Origin: Micromonospora fulviviridis
GTDB lineage: Bacteria > Actinomycetota > Actinomycetes > Mycobacteriales > Micromonosporaceae
NCBI RefSeq assembly: GCF_014648395.1
Contig: NZ_BMRA01000016.1
Span: 35,892-99,891, forward strand
Reading direction: 5' to 3'
Length of the DNA stretch: 64,000 bases
Below, in pieces: positions 39,564 to 48,482 of this stretch (its first letter is position 1; each line of letters starts with the position of its first letter). The position numbers and the translations under genes were made by a program. Under the pieces are notes generated by a model, which searched no databases, was not told the origin of the DNA, and saw only the letters and a program-made list of their open reading frames with translations.

Positions 39564-40745
39564 CTAGCGGCGTGGTGACGGCGGCTCGGGCGGGCGTCCG
39601 CGGGCGCGGGCTGCGTCGGATATGGCGATCCCGGTCAGGACTAGGGCAGCAGCGGCGGCGACCACGACTGGCGGCAGCGGGAGCATCGCCGGTGTCAGGG
39701 CGGCCAGCGCAAGGACGCCGATCGGTCGGGACCGGGACACGCGGCCGAATACCGCGTGCTCGAAGCGGGCGCGCCCGGCCAGGTACAGCGCGGGTCCGCC
39801 CAGGATGACGGCGATCCAGGCCGGTGGGGTGTGTCCGAGTGGATGGGCGATGACGAGTTCGTCGCCGACGGCGGCAACGACCACGCCGGCCACCATCACC
39901 AGGTGGGCGTATGACGCCGATCGGGCGAGGCGGACCGGGTCGGCAGACACGGCAATCGCTTCCGCCAGGACTTGCCCAGCGCGGTATATGTAGATCCGCC
40001 ACAGCAGCACGGTGGTTGCGATCGACACTCCGAACGCGGCGGCCCGGTCGGGCGCGAAGCCGCTGCTGCTCAATCCCAGTCCGGTAACCAGGATCAGCTC
40101 GCCGAGCGCGATGATGAAGAACTGCCGGTAGCGCTCGGACAGGTGCTCGCCCGAGATCACAAGGTCTTGGCTGGGCGTACGACCCGCCCCGGGGGTGGGG
40201 AAGCCGATCCTGCCTGCCGTGTGGTCAAGGACCACCGCGAGTGCCCACAAGCCGCCACGCGCCGAACCGTGCACGAGCGCCCCCGCGATCCACGGCAGCG
40301 CCGACAGGCCGTACCAGAACACCCCGCGCACGCCGTGGCGCTGCAGCTCGTGGCCACGCAGAACGACCACGAGGACGAGCCCGCGGCCGAGCTGGATGGC
40401 GACGTAGGCGCCCGCGAAGATCAGGCCCGTGTCGCCGAATGCCTCGGGCACCGCGGCCGCCATCACCAGGCTGCCGACCATGGTCGCGATGACCAGCGCC
40501 TGGATTGCCGGTCGTTGCGGGTCCGTCCGGTCGGTCAGCCACGCGGTGCTGGACCAGACCCACCACATGGCCCCCAACAGCACCAGGGTCCGGAAGGCAC
40601 CGCTCCACCCGAGATCCTCGGCCAGGCCGCGCGAGAGCTGAGCGAGCGCGAGGACAAACACCAGGTCGAAGAAGAGTTCCAGGAACGTAGCCCGCTGTGG
40701 ATCCTCGGGCCTCCGCAGCAGCTCGGCCGCCCTGCTTGTCGTCAT
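39564..40745 (-). CDS. LtrA-family membrane protein (copy 2)
   Basis: A 393-residue LtrA protein with FLELFFDLVFVLALAQLS and LSERYRQFFIIALGELILVT, homologous along its length to copy 1 at 32979 and with similar helices. I chose the start MTTSRAAELL at 40745. It is in the same orientation as copy 1 but lies outside attR, so the pair may reflect a duplication exchanged between chromosome and element. It is flanked on both sides by copies of the 118-bp repeat. Confidence 0.85.
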   Translation of the reverse strand: MTTSRAAELLRRPEDPQRATFLELFFDLVFVLALAQLSRGLAEDLGWSGAFRTLVLLGAMWWVWSSTAWLTDRTDPQRPAIQALVIATMVGSLVMAAAVPEAFGDTGLIFAGAYVAIQLGRGLVLVVVLRGHELQRHGVRGVFWYGLSALPWIAGALVHGSARGGLWALAVVLDHTAGRIGFPTPGAGRTPSQDLVISGEHLSERYRQFFIIALGELILVTGLGLSSSGFAPDRAAAFGVSIATTVLLWRIYIYRAGQVLAEAIAVSADPVRLARSASYAHLVMVAGVVVAAVGDELVIAHPLGHTPPAWIAVILGGPALYLAGRARFEHAVFGRVSRSRPIGVLALAALTPAMLPLPPVVVAAAAALVLTGIAISDAARARGRPPEPPSPRR

Positions 40746-40961
40746 CGGCTCGCCCGTCCTGCCAGCTTTGCCCAGTTTGGAGCATTCTGTCATGCGCCAG
40801 TGGTGGTGACTGCGGACGTGCTGCCGTGGCCTGGAACCGAGCGCCCGGGGTTACACGGACGGGCGACGGTAGAGGCCGATGAGTTCCTTCCGTCCGTCGC
40901 CGCGGTTCGGATTGGCTCGTCGACCTGGTCAAGCATCGAGCCGGTGCTACAGAGGGCGGAG

Positions 40962-41079
40962 TGTCACCCAGGTCCTGATACCGATACGTCACGCAGTTTC
41001 TGAGACTGGACAGCCGGCTGCCGGCGATGTCGAGCTCCAGTTGATGCGTTACGGATCTGTTTCGGTTGATCGGGCGAGA
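40962..41079. repeat. 118-bp palindromic repeat, copy d (inverted)
   Basis: Starts TGTCACCCAGGTCCTGATA, has the same centre hairpin at 41009-41031, then CTCCAGTTGATGCGTTACG (41035-41053) and a degenerate second right repeat. It is the reverse orientation of copy c and is also exactly 118 bp. Confidence 0.78.
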
Positions 41080-41165
41080 GTTCGACGGCTGATGGGGCGC
41101 GTTCGTCACACCGCGTCACCGGATACCGGGTTGCCTGCTCCCCACCCCTACGGCACGCTGCCGGC

Positions 41166-41660
41166 ATGATCGAGACGCGTGTGCTCAGCGAGGGCGATTG
41201 GAAGATGTGGCGGGAACTGCGGCTCGCTGCGCTGGCGGAGGCGGCGTATGCGTTCGGTTCCCAGCTGGCGGATTGGCAGGGCGAGGGCGACCGTGAGGAG
41301 CGCTGGCGCGGTCGGCTGGCCATCCCCGGCTCGTACAACGTCATGGCGATGCTCGACGGGCAGCCCGTCGGGATGGCCAGCGGGGTGCCGACTGATCAGG
41401 ACGGCGTCGTCGAGCTGATCTCGATGTACGTGGCGCCGGTGGGACGTGGCCGCAGCGTGGGCGACCACCTCGTGCGGGCGGTCGAGCAGTGGGCACGGCT
41501 GGTGGGCGCGGGGACCCTGCGCCTGGCTGTGGTGGAGGGCAACAGGAACGCCTGGGCGCTCTACCAGAGGAACGGCTTCCGTGACACGGGTGAGCTGGGG
41601 GACCTCATGCCCGATGGCGTGCGCCGGGAGCACATCATGGCCAAGAGTCTCGTGGCTTAG
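41166..41660 (+). CDS. GNAT-family N-acetyltransferase
   Basis: A 164-residue acetyltransferase: IETRVLSEGDWKMWRELRLA start, acetyl-CoA loop VAPVGRGRSVGDHLVRAVEQW (Q/R-x-x-G-x-G/A-like), and AVVEGNRNAWALYQRNGFRD near the C-terminus, both typical of GNAT enzymes acting on small molecules or protein N-termini. The residues before the start are copy d of the repeat. Acceptor unknown. Confidence 0.85.
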   Translation: MIETRVLSEGDWKMWRELRLAALAEAAYAFGSQLADWQGEGDREERWRGRLAIPGSYNVMAMLDGQPVGMASGVPTDQDGVVELISMYVAPVGRGRSVGDHLVRAVEQWARLVGAGTLRLAVVEGNRNAWALYQRNGFRDTGELGDLMPDGVRREHIMAKSLVA

Positions 41661-41772
41661 CGATCGGCCGTCGATCGAGGGCCTTCGACCAGGGCTTCAC
41701 AGTCGGAAGCCAGCCTTCGGACGCGGGGTTGGACGAGATCGCCTGGGCGACGTCGCTCGTGTGTCGGCCGGA

Positions 41773-42729
41773 TCAGTCGCCGAGGAGCGCGTCGCCTCGC
41801 GGGGTACGCACGTAAAAGACCAGACGCCCGGCTCGCTGCCGAGTGACCAGGCCGGCGGTCACGAGCCGCGAGAGGTGGGCCGAGACTCCGCTCGGGGTCA
41901 GCCCGGTGCGGCGGGCCAGCGACGTCGTCGTCGACGGAGTCGTCAGCTCGACCAGCAGGGCGGCGCGAGCCTGGCCGATCACCGGGGCGAGATCGGCCGC
42001 GGGTGGGTCGCTGTGCCACATCGAGCCCACGCCCCGAGCGGGATATCGCAGCACCGGAGCCCAGGGCTCGGACGCTTTGACGAAGACGTTCGGCCACGCG
42101 AACAGCGACGGCACGAGCACCAGGCCGCGACCGCCGAGTTCGTAGTCCCGGTCCAGATTGGGCCGGTCGACCGACAGGACGTCATCCGACCACGAGATCG
42201 CGGGATCGAGTCCGGGGAACATCCGGTGCGGGCCGTCGTCCGCCAGCCGGCGCGCCCGGAACATCACATCGCCCTCCAGGATCCCGCGGATCCGCCCCCA
42301 GTACGGCGCCAGCGTGAGGCCCCAGTAGGTCCGCATCTGACCCACGATCGTGGGGAGGGTACGGCGCGGGGCGCGGCGCAGGTCCGACAGCGAGGCCGGC
42401 AGCCGGTCGCCGTACACCGTCTCCAGTTCCTCGCGCACGACGGCCGCCGGCGTCTCCCGCACCGCCGCGAACTCCGCCTCGGGCTCGGTGACGGGTGAAT
42501 GCGGGGCGGGCGCCAGGAAGCCCGGCAGGTGCCGCTCCGGCGCGATCACCAGGTCGCGCAGCTCACGCAGCTCCGGTGAGGCCAGCACCGTGGCCCGGTG
42601 CCGGGTCACCCATGGCAGGTGTACGGCGTGCGCACCGGGGTCGCGGAGCACCCGCAGACTCGCGACGACCTCCCAGGCGGGGGAGATCGCGAACCTGACA
42701 CTCGCGAGATCGGCCAGGGACAACGACAT
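41773..42729 (-). CDS. ArsR-type regulator with N-terminal DUF5937-like domain
   Basis: A 318-residue protein. MSLSLADLASVRFAISPAWE and VASLRVLRDPGAHAVHLPWV begin the long N-terminal domain, and the last 75 residues are an ArsR winged helix (ARAALLVELTTPSTTTSLAR; TGLTPSGVSAHLSRLVTAGL). Proteins of this architecture usually repress a divergent drug transporter, and here an MFS gene diverges 85 bp away with a palindrome between them. The longer upstream reading frame is a shadow of the MFS gene. ATG 42729. Confidence 0.85.
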   Translation of the reverse strand: MSLSLADLASVRFAISPAWEVVASLRVLRDPGAHAVHLPWVTRHRATVLASPELRELRDLVIAPERHLPGFLAPAPHSPVTEPEAEFAAVRETPAAVVREELETVYGDRLPASLSDLRRAPRRTLPTIVGQMRTYWGLTLAPYWGRIRGILEGDVMFRARRLADDGPHRMFPGLDPAISWSDDVLSVDRPNLDRDYELGGRGLVLVPSLFAWPNVFVKASEPWAPVLRYPARGVGSMWHSDPPAADLAPVIGQARAALLVELTTPSTTTSLARRTGLTPSGVSAHLSRLVTAGLVTRQRAGRLVFYVRTPRGDALLGD

Positions 42730-42755
42730 CTTCAGCAAAAGACGGACACCACGAG

Positions 42756-42775
42756 GATTCACCGTAGTCTGAATC
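42756..42775. promoter_or_regulatory. Candidate ArsR operator between regulator and MFS gene
   Basis: GATTCA (42756-42761) and TGAATC (42770-42775) form an inverted repeat with 8-bp spacing in the 84-bp divergent gap. Placement suits repression of both genes. Confidence 0.55.
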
Positions 42776-42813
42776 GTTGGCACCCGGGGGCGGCCGACGC
42801 CGAAGGTTCGGCC

Positions 42814-44172
42814 ATGTCGATCCAGCACGCCTCTCGTCGGGGGCACGACGCCGCCCGGGCCCTGTCCCGCGACTTCGCTCGCTACCTCGTCGCCGCGGTG
42901 GCGGCGAAATGCGGCTTCAACATCGCCAAGGTGGCCATTCCGCTCGTCGCGATCACCTCGCTCGGCGCGGGTCCGGGCGCGGCGGGTTCGCTTGCCGCCG
43001 CGGGCACCGCCCCGTTCCTGCTGCTCGGGCTGCCGGCCGGCGCGTGGCTGGACCGGGTTGCTCGTCGCCCGGTCATGATCGCCATGGATCTGGCTCGGTT
43101 CGTGCTGATCGGTTCGGTACCGATCGCTGCCGCAGCTTCCGCGCTGACCATGACCCAGCTCTGGGTGGTGGTGTTCCTCAACGGCGTCGCGACCGTCTTC
43201 TTCGACGTCGCGATGCAGAGCCACCTGCCGGACCTTGTCGGGGGTGGGGATGGCGGGCGCCTGGTCGCGGCCAACGGGCGACTCGGCATCGTGGACCAGA
43301 TGGCATTGATCGGTGGCCCCGCGCTGGCCGGCTGGCTGATCGGCCTGTCGACAGCGGCCGCGGTCCTGGTCGCGACGGCACTCGGTTACCTGTGGTCGGC
43401 GCTGTGGATCCGCCGCATCGAGCGGCCGGAGCCGCGTCCGGTTGACGTCGTACGACGCTCGCTCGCGGCCGAGGTGCGCGAAGGCCTGTCGTTCGTCCGG
43501 CGCAACCACACCCTGCGTGCGATCGCCGTCGCCGGCGCGCTCGTGAACTTCGCGACCGCAGGCACGGTCGCGATGCTGCCGCTTCTCCTGGTTCAGGAAC
43601 TGCACTGGTCGGAGAGCGAACTGGGCCTGTTCCTCGGCGCCGGTGGAACCGGTGGCCTGCTCGGGGCGCTCTGTGGGGGACGGTTGTCGAGGGGCCTCGG
43701 CGCTGGCCGCTCGGTGCTTGCGATCGGGCTGGCCATCGCCCCGGTCTCGCTCGTGCTGCCGCTCGTCGGTCAGCCCGTTCCTGGGCTGGTCGCCGCGCTC
43801 GCGTGGGCACTGGTGATCTTCAAGGTCGGCTTCGACAGCGTGGTCCTGATGTCGTTCCGCCAGCACGTCACGCCGTCACGGCTCCTGGGACGCGTCAACG
43901 GCACCCTGCGCGTGATGTTCAGTGGCGCGCTCACGCTCGGCGCGGCGACGGCGGCATTCGTCGGTGACTACGCCGGTCCGCGCGCTGCCACCTGGGTTGC
44001 CTGCGCCGCGCTTGCTCTGGTGTGGGTGCCGATCCTGCGCTCCCCGATGCGCCAGCAGACCTTCGACGCACCGGAAGAACGGCGGCCTGGCCGGGTCAGC
44101 GAAGAAGATCGAGTGCACCCTTCGATGCGCGCCCCTGTTGCGGACCGTGAAGGCATCCGAGACGCGTCCTGA
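42814..44172 (+). CDS. MFS transporter (multidrug-type efflux)
   Basis: A 452-residue major facilitator protein with about twelve helices. GLPAGAWLDRVARRPVMIAM is the loop 2-3 motif A, AALCGGRLSRGLGAGRSVL-like sequence the second-half equivalent, and MSFRQHVTPSRLLGRVNGTL is the segment typical of the enterobactin-exporter/macrolide-efflux-like MFS branch. It is probably repressed by the divergent ArsR-type protein. The polar C-terminal 40 residues are unusual and may reflect altered 3' sequence, as repeat copy e starts 9 bp after the stop. Confidence 0.88.
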   Translation: MSIQHASRRGHDAARALSRDFARYLVAAVAAKCGFNIAKVAIPLVAITSLGAGPGAAGSLAAAGTAPFLLLGLPAGAWLDRVARRPVMIAMDLARFVLIGSVPIAAAASALTMTQLWVVVFLNGVATVFFDVAMQSHLPDLVGGGDGGRLVAANGRLGIVDQMALIGGPALAGWLIGLSTAAAVLVATALGYLWSALWIRRIERPEPRPVDVVRRSLAAEVREGLSFVRRNHTLRAIAVAGALVNFATAGTVAMLPLLLVQELHWSESELGLFLGAGGTGGLLGALCGGRLSRGLGAGRSVLAIGLAIAPVSLVLPLVGQPVPGLVAALAWALVIFKVGFDSVVLMSFRQHVTPSRLLGRVNGTLRVMFSGALTLGAATAAFVGDYAGPRAATWVACAALALVWVPILRSPMRQQTFDAPEERRPGRVSEEDRVHPSMRAPVADREGIRDAS

Positions 44173-44180
44173 GGGGATCA

Positions 44181-44280
44181 TGTCGGGCATCAAAATGAGA
44201 CGCGAGTGTCAAGCATCTCCCGCGATGGGACAGGCCGGCTGCCGGCCGGTGTCGAGTCTCAGGACGCCCATGGCGTGTCC
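44181..44280. repeat. 118-bp-type palindromic repeat, copy e
   Basis: TGTCGGGCATCAAAATGAGAC (44181 on) and TGTCAAGCATCTCCCGCGATGG form the left arm, GACAGGCCGGCTGCCGGC the centre (from 44228) and GAGTCTCAGGACGCCCATGG a partial right arm. It differs most from the others but shares centre, arm design and TGTC start. Confidence 0.6.
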
Positions 44281-44323
44281 GGCTAGATGATCATGCGCGG
44301 TTCGGTGATCTAGAGTGAGGCCG

Positions 44324-45019
44324 ATGCAGGTAGCGGAGATCCGCAGGTATCCGATCAAGTCCCTGCTCGGCGAGCAGTTGACGACCGTGGAGGTTGAGCA
44401 GCGAGGACTGGTTGGTGACCGGTTGTGGGCGGTACGGGACGCGGACGGGAAGCTGGGCAGCGGAAAGAACACCCGTCGCTTTCGCCGGATGCCGGGTCTG
44501 TTCATGCTCCGCGGGCACTTTCGTGACCCGGTGCCGGTCGTCGAGTTGCCCGACGGGCGCCGCTTCGGTGCCGATGAGCCGGCCGGACACGAGGTGGTCA
44601 GCGATGTGCTCGCTCGTCGCGTCACCATCGAGCGCGAGGCGGAGGTCAGGCACCATGACGAGGGGCCGGTGAGCCTGATCAGCACGGCAGCGCTGCGACG
44701 ACTCCATGATCTCCTCGGGGAGCCGGTTGACCCGGCGCGGTTCCGGGCGAACCTTCTCATCGACGTACCCGGGGGCGACTTCGCTGAAGACGGCTGGCTC
44801 GGCCGAGCCATCCGTATCGGGTCGGAGGTCGTGTTGCGACCACGCCAACGGCTGACCCGATGCGTCATGATCGACCTTGCCCAGGAGGACCTCCCCGAGC
44901 ACGGACAGCTCTTGAGGACTGTCGCGGAGCACAACGACATGACGCTCGGCGTGTGGGCAACAGTCGAACGCCCTGGTCGTATCGCGTTGCGGGATGCCGT
45001 CGAGCTTCTGCCGAGGTGA
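44324..45019 (+). CDS. MOSC-domain protein
   Basis: A 231-residue MOSC protein: MQVAEIRRYPIKSLLGEQLT opens the beta-barrel N-terminal domain, GLVGDRLWAVRDADGKLGSGK follows, and the MOSC core has ISTAALRRLHDLLGEPVDPA and FRANLLIDVPG. The conserved Cys expected in MOSC enzymes is in RLTRCVMIDLAQ. MOSC domains carry sulfur or nitrogen oxide chemistry on the molybdenum cofactor (mARC/YiiM type). The ATG at 44324 follows GTGAGG closely. Confidence 0.85.
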   Translation: MQVAEIRRYPIKSLLGEQLTTVEVEQRGLVGDRLWAVRDADGKLGSGKNTRRFRRMPGLFMLRGHFRDPVPVVELPDGRRFGADEPAGHEVVSDVLARRVTIEREAEVRHHDEGPVSLISTAALRRLHDLLGEPVDPARFRANLLIDVPGGDFAEDGWLGRAIRIGSEVVLRPRQRLTRCVMIDLAQEDLPEHGQLLRTVAEHNDMTLGVWATVERPGRIALRDAVELLPR

Positions 45020-45057
45020 CACCAGCGCCTGGCCGACCGTCACGCCGTCGTCGGATG

Positions 45058-45432
45058 TCACCATCGCCGGTCAGCCTGGCGGAGCATCGCGTCCTGCTCG
45101 GGGTCGGGCAGGAGCTCCCGGACCTCCTGCGCACAGCGGCAGGACGCGGCGATCTTTGCGGCCCACTCCAGCGCCTCCTCGCGCGAGGCCACGTCGACGA
45201 CCGAGAACCCGCCGATGACCTCCTTGGTCTCCGGGTAGGGGCCGTCGGTGACCATCCCGTCCGTGGCCACGATGCTCGCCCTCTGCCTCTCCAGTCCGGC
45301 GCCGTACACCCACACGCCGGCGCTCACGGCCTCCTGGACCACGGCGTGCGAGGCCTTGCCCACGTCGGGCATCTCCTCGGCGGGGATGTGGTCCATTGCG
45401 CCGGCGTCGAACGAGATCAAGTACCGCGGCAT
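45058..45432 (-). CDS. YCII-family (DGPF) protein
   Basis: A 124-residue protein with the YCII signature: MPRYLISFDAGAMDHIPAEE at the start and VTDGPYPETKEVIGGFSVVD at the centre, matching the DGPFxExKE motif of the actinobacterial YciI-related family often linked to ECF sigma factors. The ATG at 45432 has GGGAGTGA upstream. The role is unknown; an enzyme-like ferredoxin-fold dimer is expected. No sigma factor gene is adjacent here. Confidence 0.82.
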   Translation of the reverse strand: MPRYLISFDAGAMDHIPAEEMPDVGKASHAVVQEAVSAGVWVYGAGLERQRASIVATDGMVTDGPYPETKEVIGGFSVVDVASREEALEWAAKIAASCRCAQEVRELLPDPEQDAMLRQADRRW

Positions 45433-45707
45433 TCGCTCACTCCCTTGTCCCGGCGGCCTCCGCCGACCGCCTCTCACCTGTTCTAGGAACGAGTCGCCCT
45501 GGATCCGACGGTGTGCCAGAAGAATTTTCCACGGGACCTCCGCCGCTCGGCGCGCGCAGGCGTCATGTTGCCCCTGTTTGCGGAGATCATCACCGCCGCC
45601 ACCGGCTATGAGCAGGCCCACCGCACCTGTCTGCCGCGGGACGGGTCGACGGCACAGGGGATGGCAGCAGCCTTCAGCCTCGGCTGGTGCATCGTCTTTA
45701 CGTGACA
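45433..45707. other. Short gap without a gene
   Basis: No supported gene; it contains only the promoter region of the YCII gene and the 3' flank of the response regulator. Confidence 0.4.
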
Positions 45708-46354
45708 TCAGCCGCCGCTGACGTGGCGGAGGACTGCCAGGACCCGGCGGTTGTCGCTGTCCGAGGACGGCAGACCGAGTTTCGCGAAGATGTTCGCCAC
45801 GTGCTTCTCCACGACTCCGGCGGTGATGACAAGAGCCGCCGCGATCCCGGCGTTGGATCGTCCCTCGGCCATCAGCGACAGCACCTCACGCTCCCGGGGG
45901 TCAGCGACGCCACCCCAGCCGTGTCCTGCCCGGCCCGCATCAGGTGGCCGACCACCTCCGGATCCAGTGCGGTGCCACCGGATGCCACCCGGGTCAGCGC
46001 GTCCACGAAATCGGCGACGTCGGCGACGCGGTCCTTGAGCAGGTATCCGACGCCGGTCGGCCGATCCGCGAGCAGGCGGGTCGCGTAGCGGGTCTCCACG
46101 TACTGCGAGAACACCAGCACACCGACGGTGGGATGGTCGCGTCGGATGTCGATCGCGGCGCGCAGTCCCTCGTCGGTGTGGGTCGGCGGCATCCGGATGT
46201 CGATGATGGCTACATCCGGTACGACGGAGGCGACCGCGGACCGCAACGCATCCGCGTCGGCCACCGCCGCGCACACCTCGAAACCGCGGTCGGTGAGCAG
46301 CCGGACCAGCCCTTCGCGCATCATCGCGGCATCCTCCGCGATCACCACCCGCAT
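45708..46354 (-). pseudogene. NarL/LuxR-family response regulator with a frameshift
   Basis: From ATG 46354 (GGAGG upstream) the protein reads MRVVIAEDAAMMREGLVRLL with phospho-acceptor Asp in VAIIDIRMPP and Lys in GYLLKDRVAD. It then reaches VASLTPGSVRCCR and a stop near 45872. In the next frame the missing LuxR-type helix-turn-helix continues as REREVLSLMAEGRSNAGIAA and VVEKHVANIFAKLGL to 45708. A single missing base in the run of C and G at about 45893-45905 explains both (expected LTPREREV). It is either a real inactivating mutation or a sequencing error in the homopolymer. Confidence 0.8.
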
Positions 46355-46368
46355 GTCGTAGCCTCCGT

Positions 46369-47694
46369 TCACGCCTGTGTGGGCAGCTCGATCTCGACCC
46401 GGGTCGGACCGCCGGTCGGACTGTGCACGCCCATCCGGCCGTCCACGACGGCGATGCGGCGGGCCAGGCCGGACAGGCCGGGAGCGTCCGGATCCGCCCC
46501 GCCGACGCCGTCGTCCTCGACGGTCAACGTCAGGCGCTCGCCGGATCGGACGACGTCGAGCCCGATACGGGTCGCCCGGCTGTGTTTGGCCGCGTTCGCG
46601 AGCAGCTCGGAGGCGCAGAAGTAGGCGATGGTCTCGATGGCGGGCGCCGGGCGGTCGGGCAGCTCGACATTCACCGCGACCGGGATGGCGCTGCTCGTCG
46701 CGAGCGTCGCGAGCGCGTCGCCGAGACCGTTGTCGAGGACCGGCGGGTGGATTCCGCGCACCAGGTCGCGCAGGTCGGCGAGGGCATCCTTCGCTCCGCG
46801 GTGGGCGAGCGCGACCAGTTCGCGGGCCTGTGCGAGGTCGGGTGGCGGACCGTCGACACCGAGCTTCTCGGCCGCCATGCCGAGGTTCATCGCCAGCGTG
46901 GCGAGCCGGATCTGCGCGCCGTCGTGCAGGTCCCGTTCCAGCCTGCGCATCATCGCGGCTGCGTCGTCGATCGCGCGGGCCCGGGTGACCTGCAGTTCGC
47001 GTACCCGCTCGGCGAGCCGGCGCGGACCGAGCAGCCGTCGCATGGCGGCGAGGTCCAGTGTCGTACCGGCCCGCATCAGCCATGGTGCGACCAGCACCAT
47101 GGCGAGGCCGGCCGCGGCGATGAGGAACGTTCCGGCGAACGTCCGCGTACCGATGGTGCCGAACGGCGTCAGCGCCCACACCGGTCCGAGGCGCGTGCCG
47201 GCCGGGTGGTTGCGGAACAGCGGCCACCACACCGGGTAGCTGAGGTTGACCAGGCCGAACACGTAGCAGAACGCCCCGTACCCCTGGGGGATGGCCAGTG
47301 GGACCTTGAGCAGGCCGTACCCGACGGCGCGCCAGCCCGGTCCGTCGGAGACCACGGCGCTGATCCGCTTCGAGAGCCGGGGTGGCGGGGCGTCCACGTG
47401 CACGTCGAGCAGCCGGCCGGCGAGTGAGCGGTGCACGGCTCCCATCGCGCGCCCGACCGGCGCGGCCAGCACGACCAGGAGCGCGATGGTGAGCGGAAAC
47501 AGGACCAGGAACACCGGTCCGATCGTGGGTGCCGGCTGGTGGGACATGGCCCCGGTCGCCCAGAGGACGAGGACGCCCAGGGCCGGCACGATCGCCGGTG
47601 CGCTCAGGATCGCGGCCGCACTGGCCACACCGGCGACGCAGAACACCGCCCGGCGCAGGGCCAGTGTGGTGAACGGGGCGCGCAGCGCGATCAT
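46369..47694 (-). CDS. NarL-type sensor histidine kinase
   Basis: A 441-residue kinase. Four or more membrane helices occupy residues 1-240, with the pattern of the actinobacterial sensor group. The HisKA_3 dimerisation helix has MMRRLERDLHDGAQIRLATL, with the phospho-acceptor His in DLHDGAQ. The ATPase domain has ELLANAAKHSRATRIGLDV and VEDDGVGGADPDAPGLSGLA. It pairs with the frameshifted regulator 14 bp downstream. The ABC exporter genes lie directly upstream, on the same strand, 17 bp away, so all four form one operon. Confidence 0.88.
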   Translation of the reverse strand: MIALRAPFTTLALRRAVFCVAGVASAAAILSAPAIVPALGVLVLWATGAMSHQPAPTIGPVFLVLFPLTIALLVVLAAPVGRAMGAVHRSLAGRLLDVHVDAPPPRLSKRISAVVSDGPGWRAVGYGLLKVPLAIPQGYGAFCYVFGLVNLSYPVWWPLFRNHPAGTRLGPVWALTPFGTIGTRTFAGTFLIAAAGLAMVLVAPWLMRAGTTLDLAAMRRLLGPRRLAERVRELQVTRARAIDDAAAMMRRLERDLHDGAQIRLATLAMNLGMAAEKLGVDGPPPDLAQARELVALAHRGAKDALADLRDLVRGIHPPVLDNGLGDALATLATSSAIPVAVNVELPDRPAPAIETIAYFCASELLANAAKHSRATRIGLDVVRSGERLTLTVEDDGVGGADPDAPGLSGLARRIAVVDGRMGVHSPTGGPTRVEIELPTQA

Positions 47695-47711
47695 CAGCCC
47701 ATTGTCGCCGC

Positions 47712-48482
47712 TCACGCGTCGCGATGGCGGAGCAGAACGCCGCCGCAGAGAATCGCGACCGCCGCGTACCCGCACATCAGCAGCGTGCTGATCCAGCCGG
47801 AGAACAGCCCGGGTACGGGCGAGGTCACCGCGATCGAGTTGAGCAGCATCAACAGCGGGACGAAGCGGCCGACCTGAATTCCGTCCTCGCCGAACAGCCC
47901 GGCCACGATCATCGGGACGAACATCAGACCGAACAGCGTGCCGATCGCGGCGCCCGAGTGCCGCACGATCGTCCCGATGCCGACCCCGATCAGCGCGGTG
48001 GCGCCCAGATACACCCCGGTCAGCACGACCGCGCGCAGGATCGCCGGGTCGCCGAGGGATGCGGCCGGGATGGCGGTGCCGCGGATCGCGAGCTGCCCGC
48101 TCAGATAGCCGGCGAAGCTCGCGACCAGACCGACGGTGAGAGCCGCGCCGCCGCACACGGCGACCTTCGCGGCCAGGACGACCCGACGCCGCGGGACGGC
48201 GGCGAACGTCGAGCGGATCATCCCGGTGCCGTATTCGCCGGTCACCATCAGGACGCCGAGCGCTCCGAGGAGCAGTTGGGCCACGATGGCGCCGCCGAGG
48301 CTGTTGTTCAGGATCTGGGCGGCGGTGGCGACCGGGGTGTGCGACCGGTAGCCGAGTCCCACCCCGGCCCCGGCCGCGGCCATCGAGACCACCGCAGCGG
48401 TCGCCAGCCACCACGTCGACCGGACGCTGCTCAGCTTGATCCGCTCCATCCGGGCCGCGTGCCGGAATCCGTACCCGTTCAT
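47712..48482 (-). CDS. ABC-2-type transporter permease
   Basis: A 256-residue membrane protein with six helices. FRHAARMERIKLSSVRSTWW is the cytoplasmic N-terminus typical of single-gene ABC-2 permeases, and LMVTGEYGTGMIRSTFAAVP is the characteristic TGEY..G.IR.T loop. It overlaps the ATPase gene by 4 bp (ATGA). Together with 48479 it forms an exporter of the bacitracin/lantibiotic-resistance type, probably controlled by the adjacent two-component system. Confidence 0.88.
   Translation of the reverse strand: MNGYGFRHAARMERIKLSSVRSTWWLATAAVVSMAAAGAGVGLGYRSHTPVATAAQILNNSLGGAIVAQLLLGALGVLMVTGEYGTGMIRSTFAAVPRRRVVLAAKVAVCGGAALTVGLVASFAGYLSGQLAIRGTAIPAASLGDPAILRAVVLTGVYLGATALIGVGIGTIVRHSGAAIGTLFGLMFVPMIVAGLFGEDGIQVGRFVPLLMLLNSIAVTSPVPGLFSGWISTLLMCGYAAVAILCGGVLLRHRDA

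Noticed and set aside
41773..43866. 697-codon minus-strand frame
   Set aside because: Only the part from 42729 down is the ArsR-type gene; the rest is the shadow of the MFS gene.
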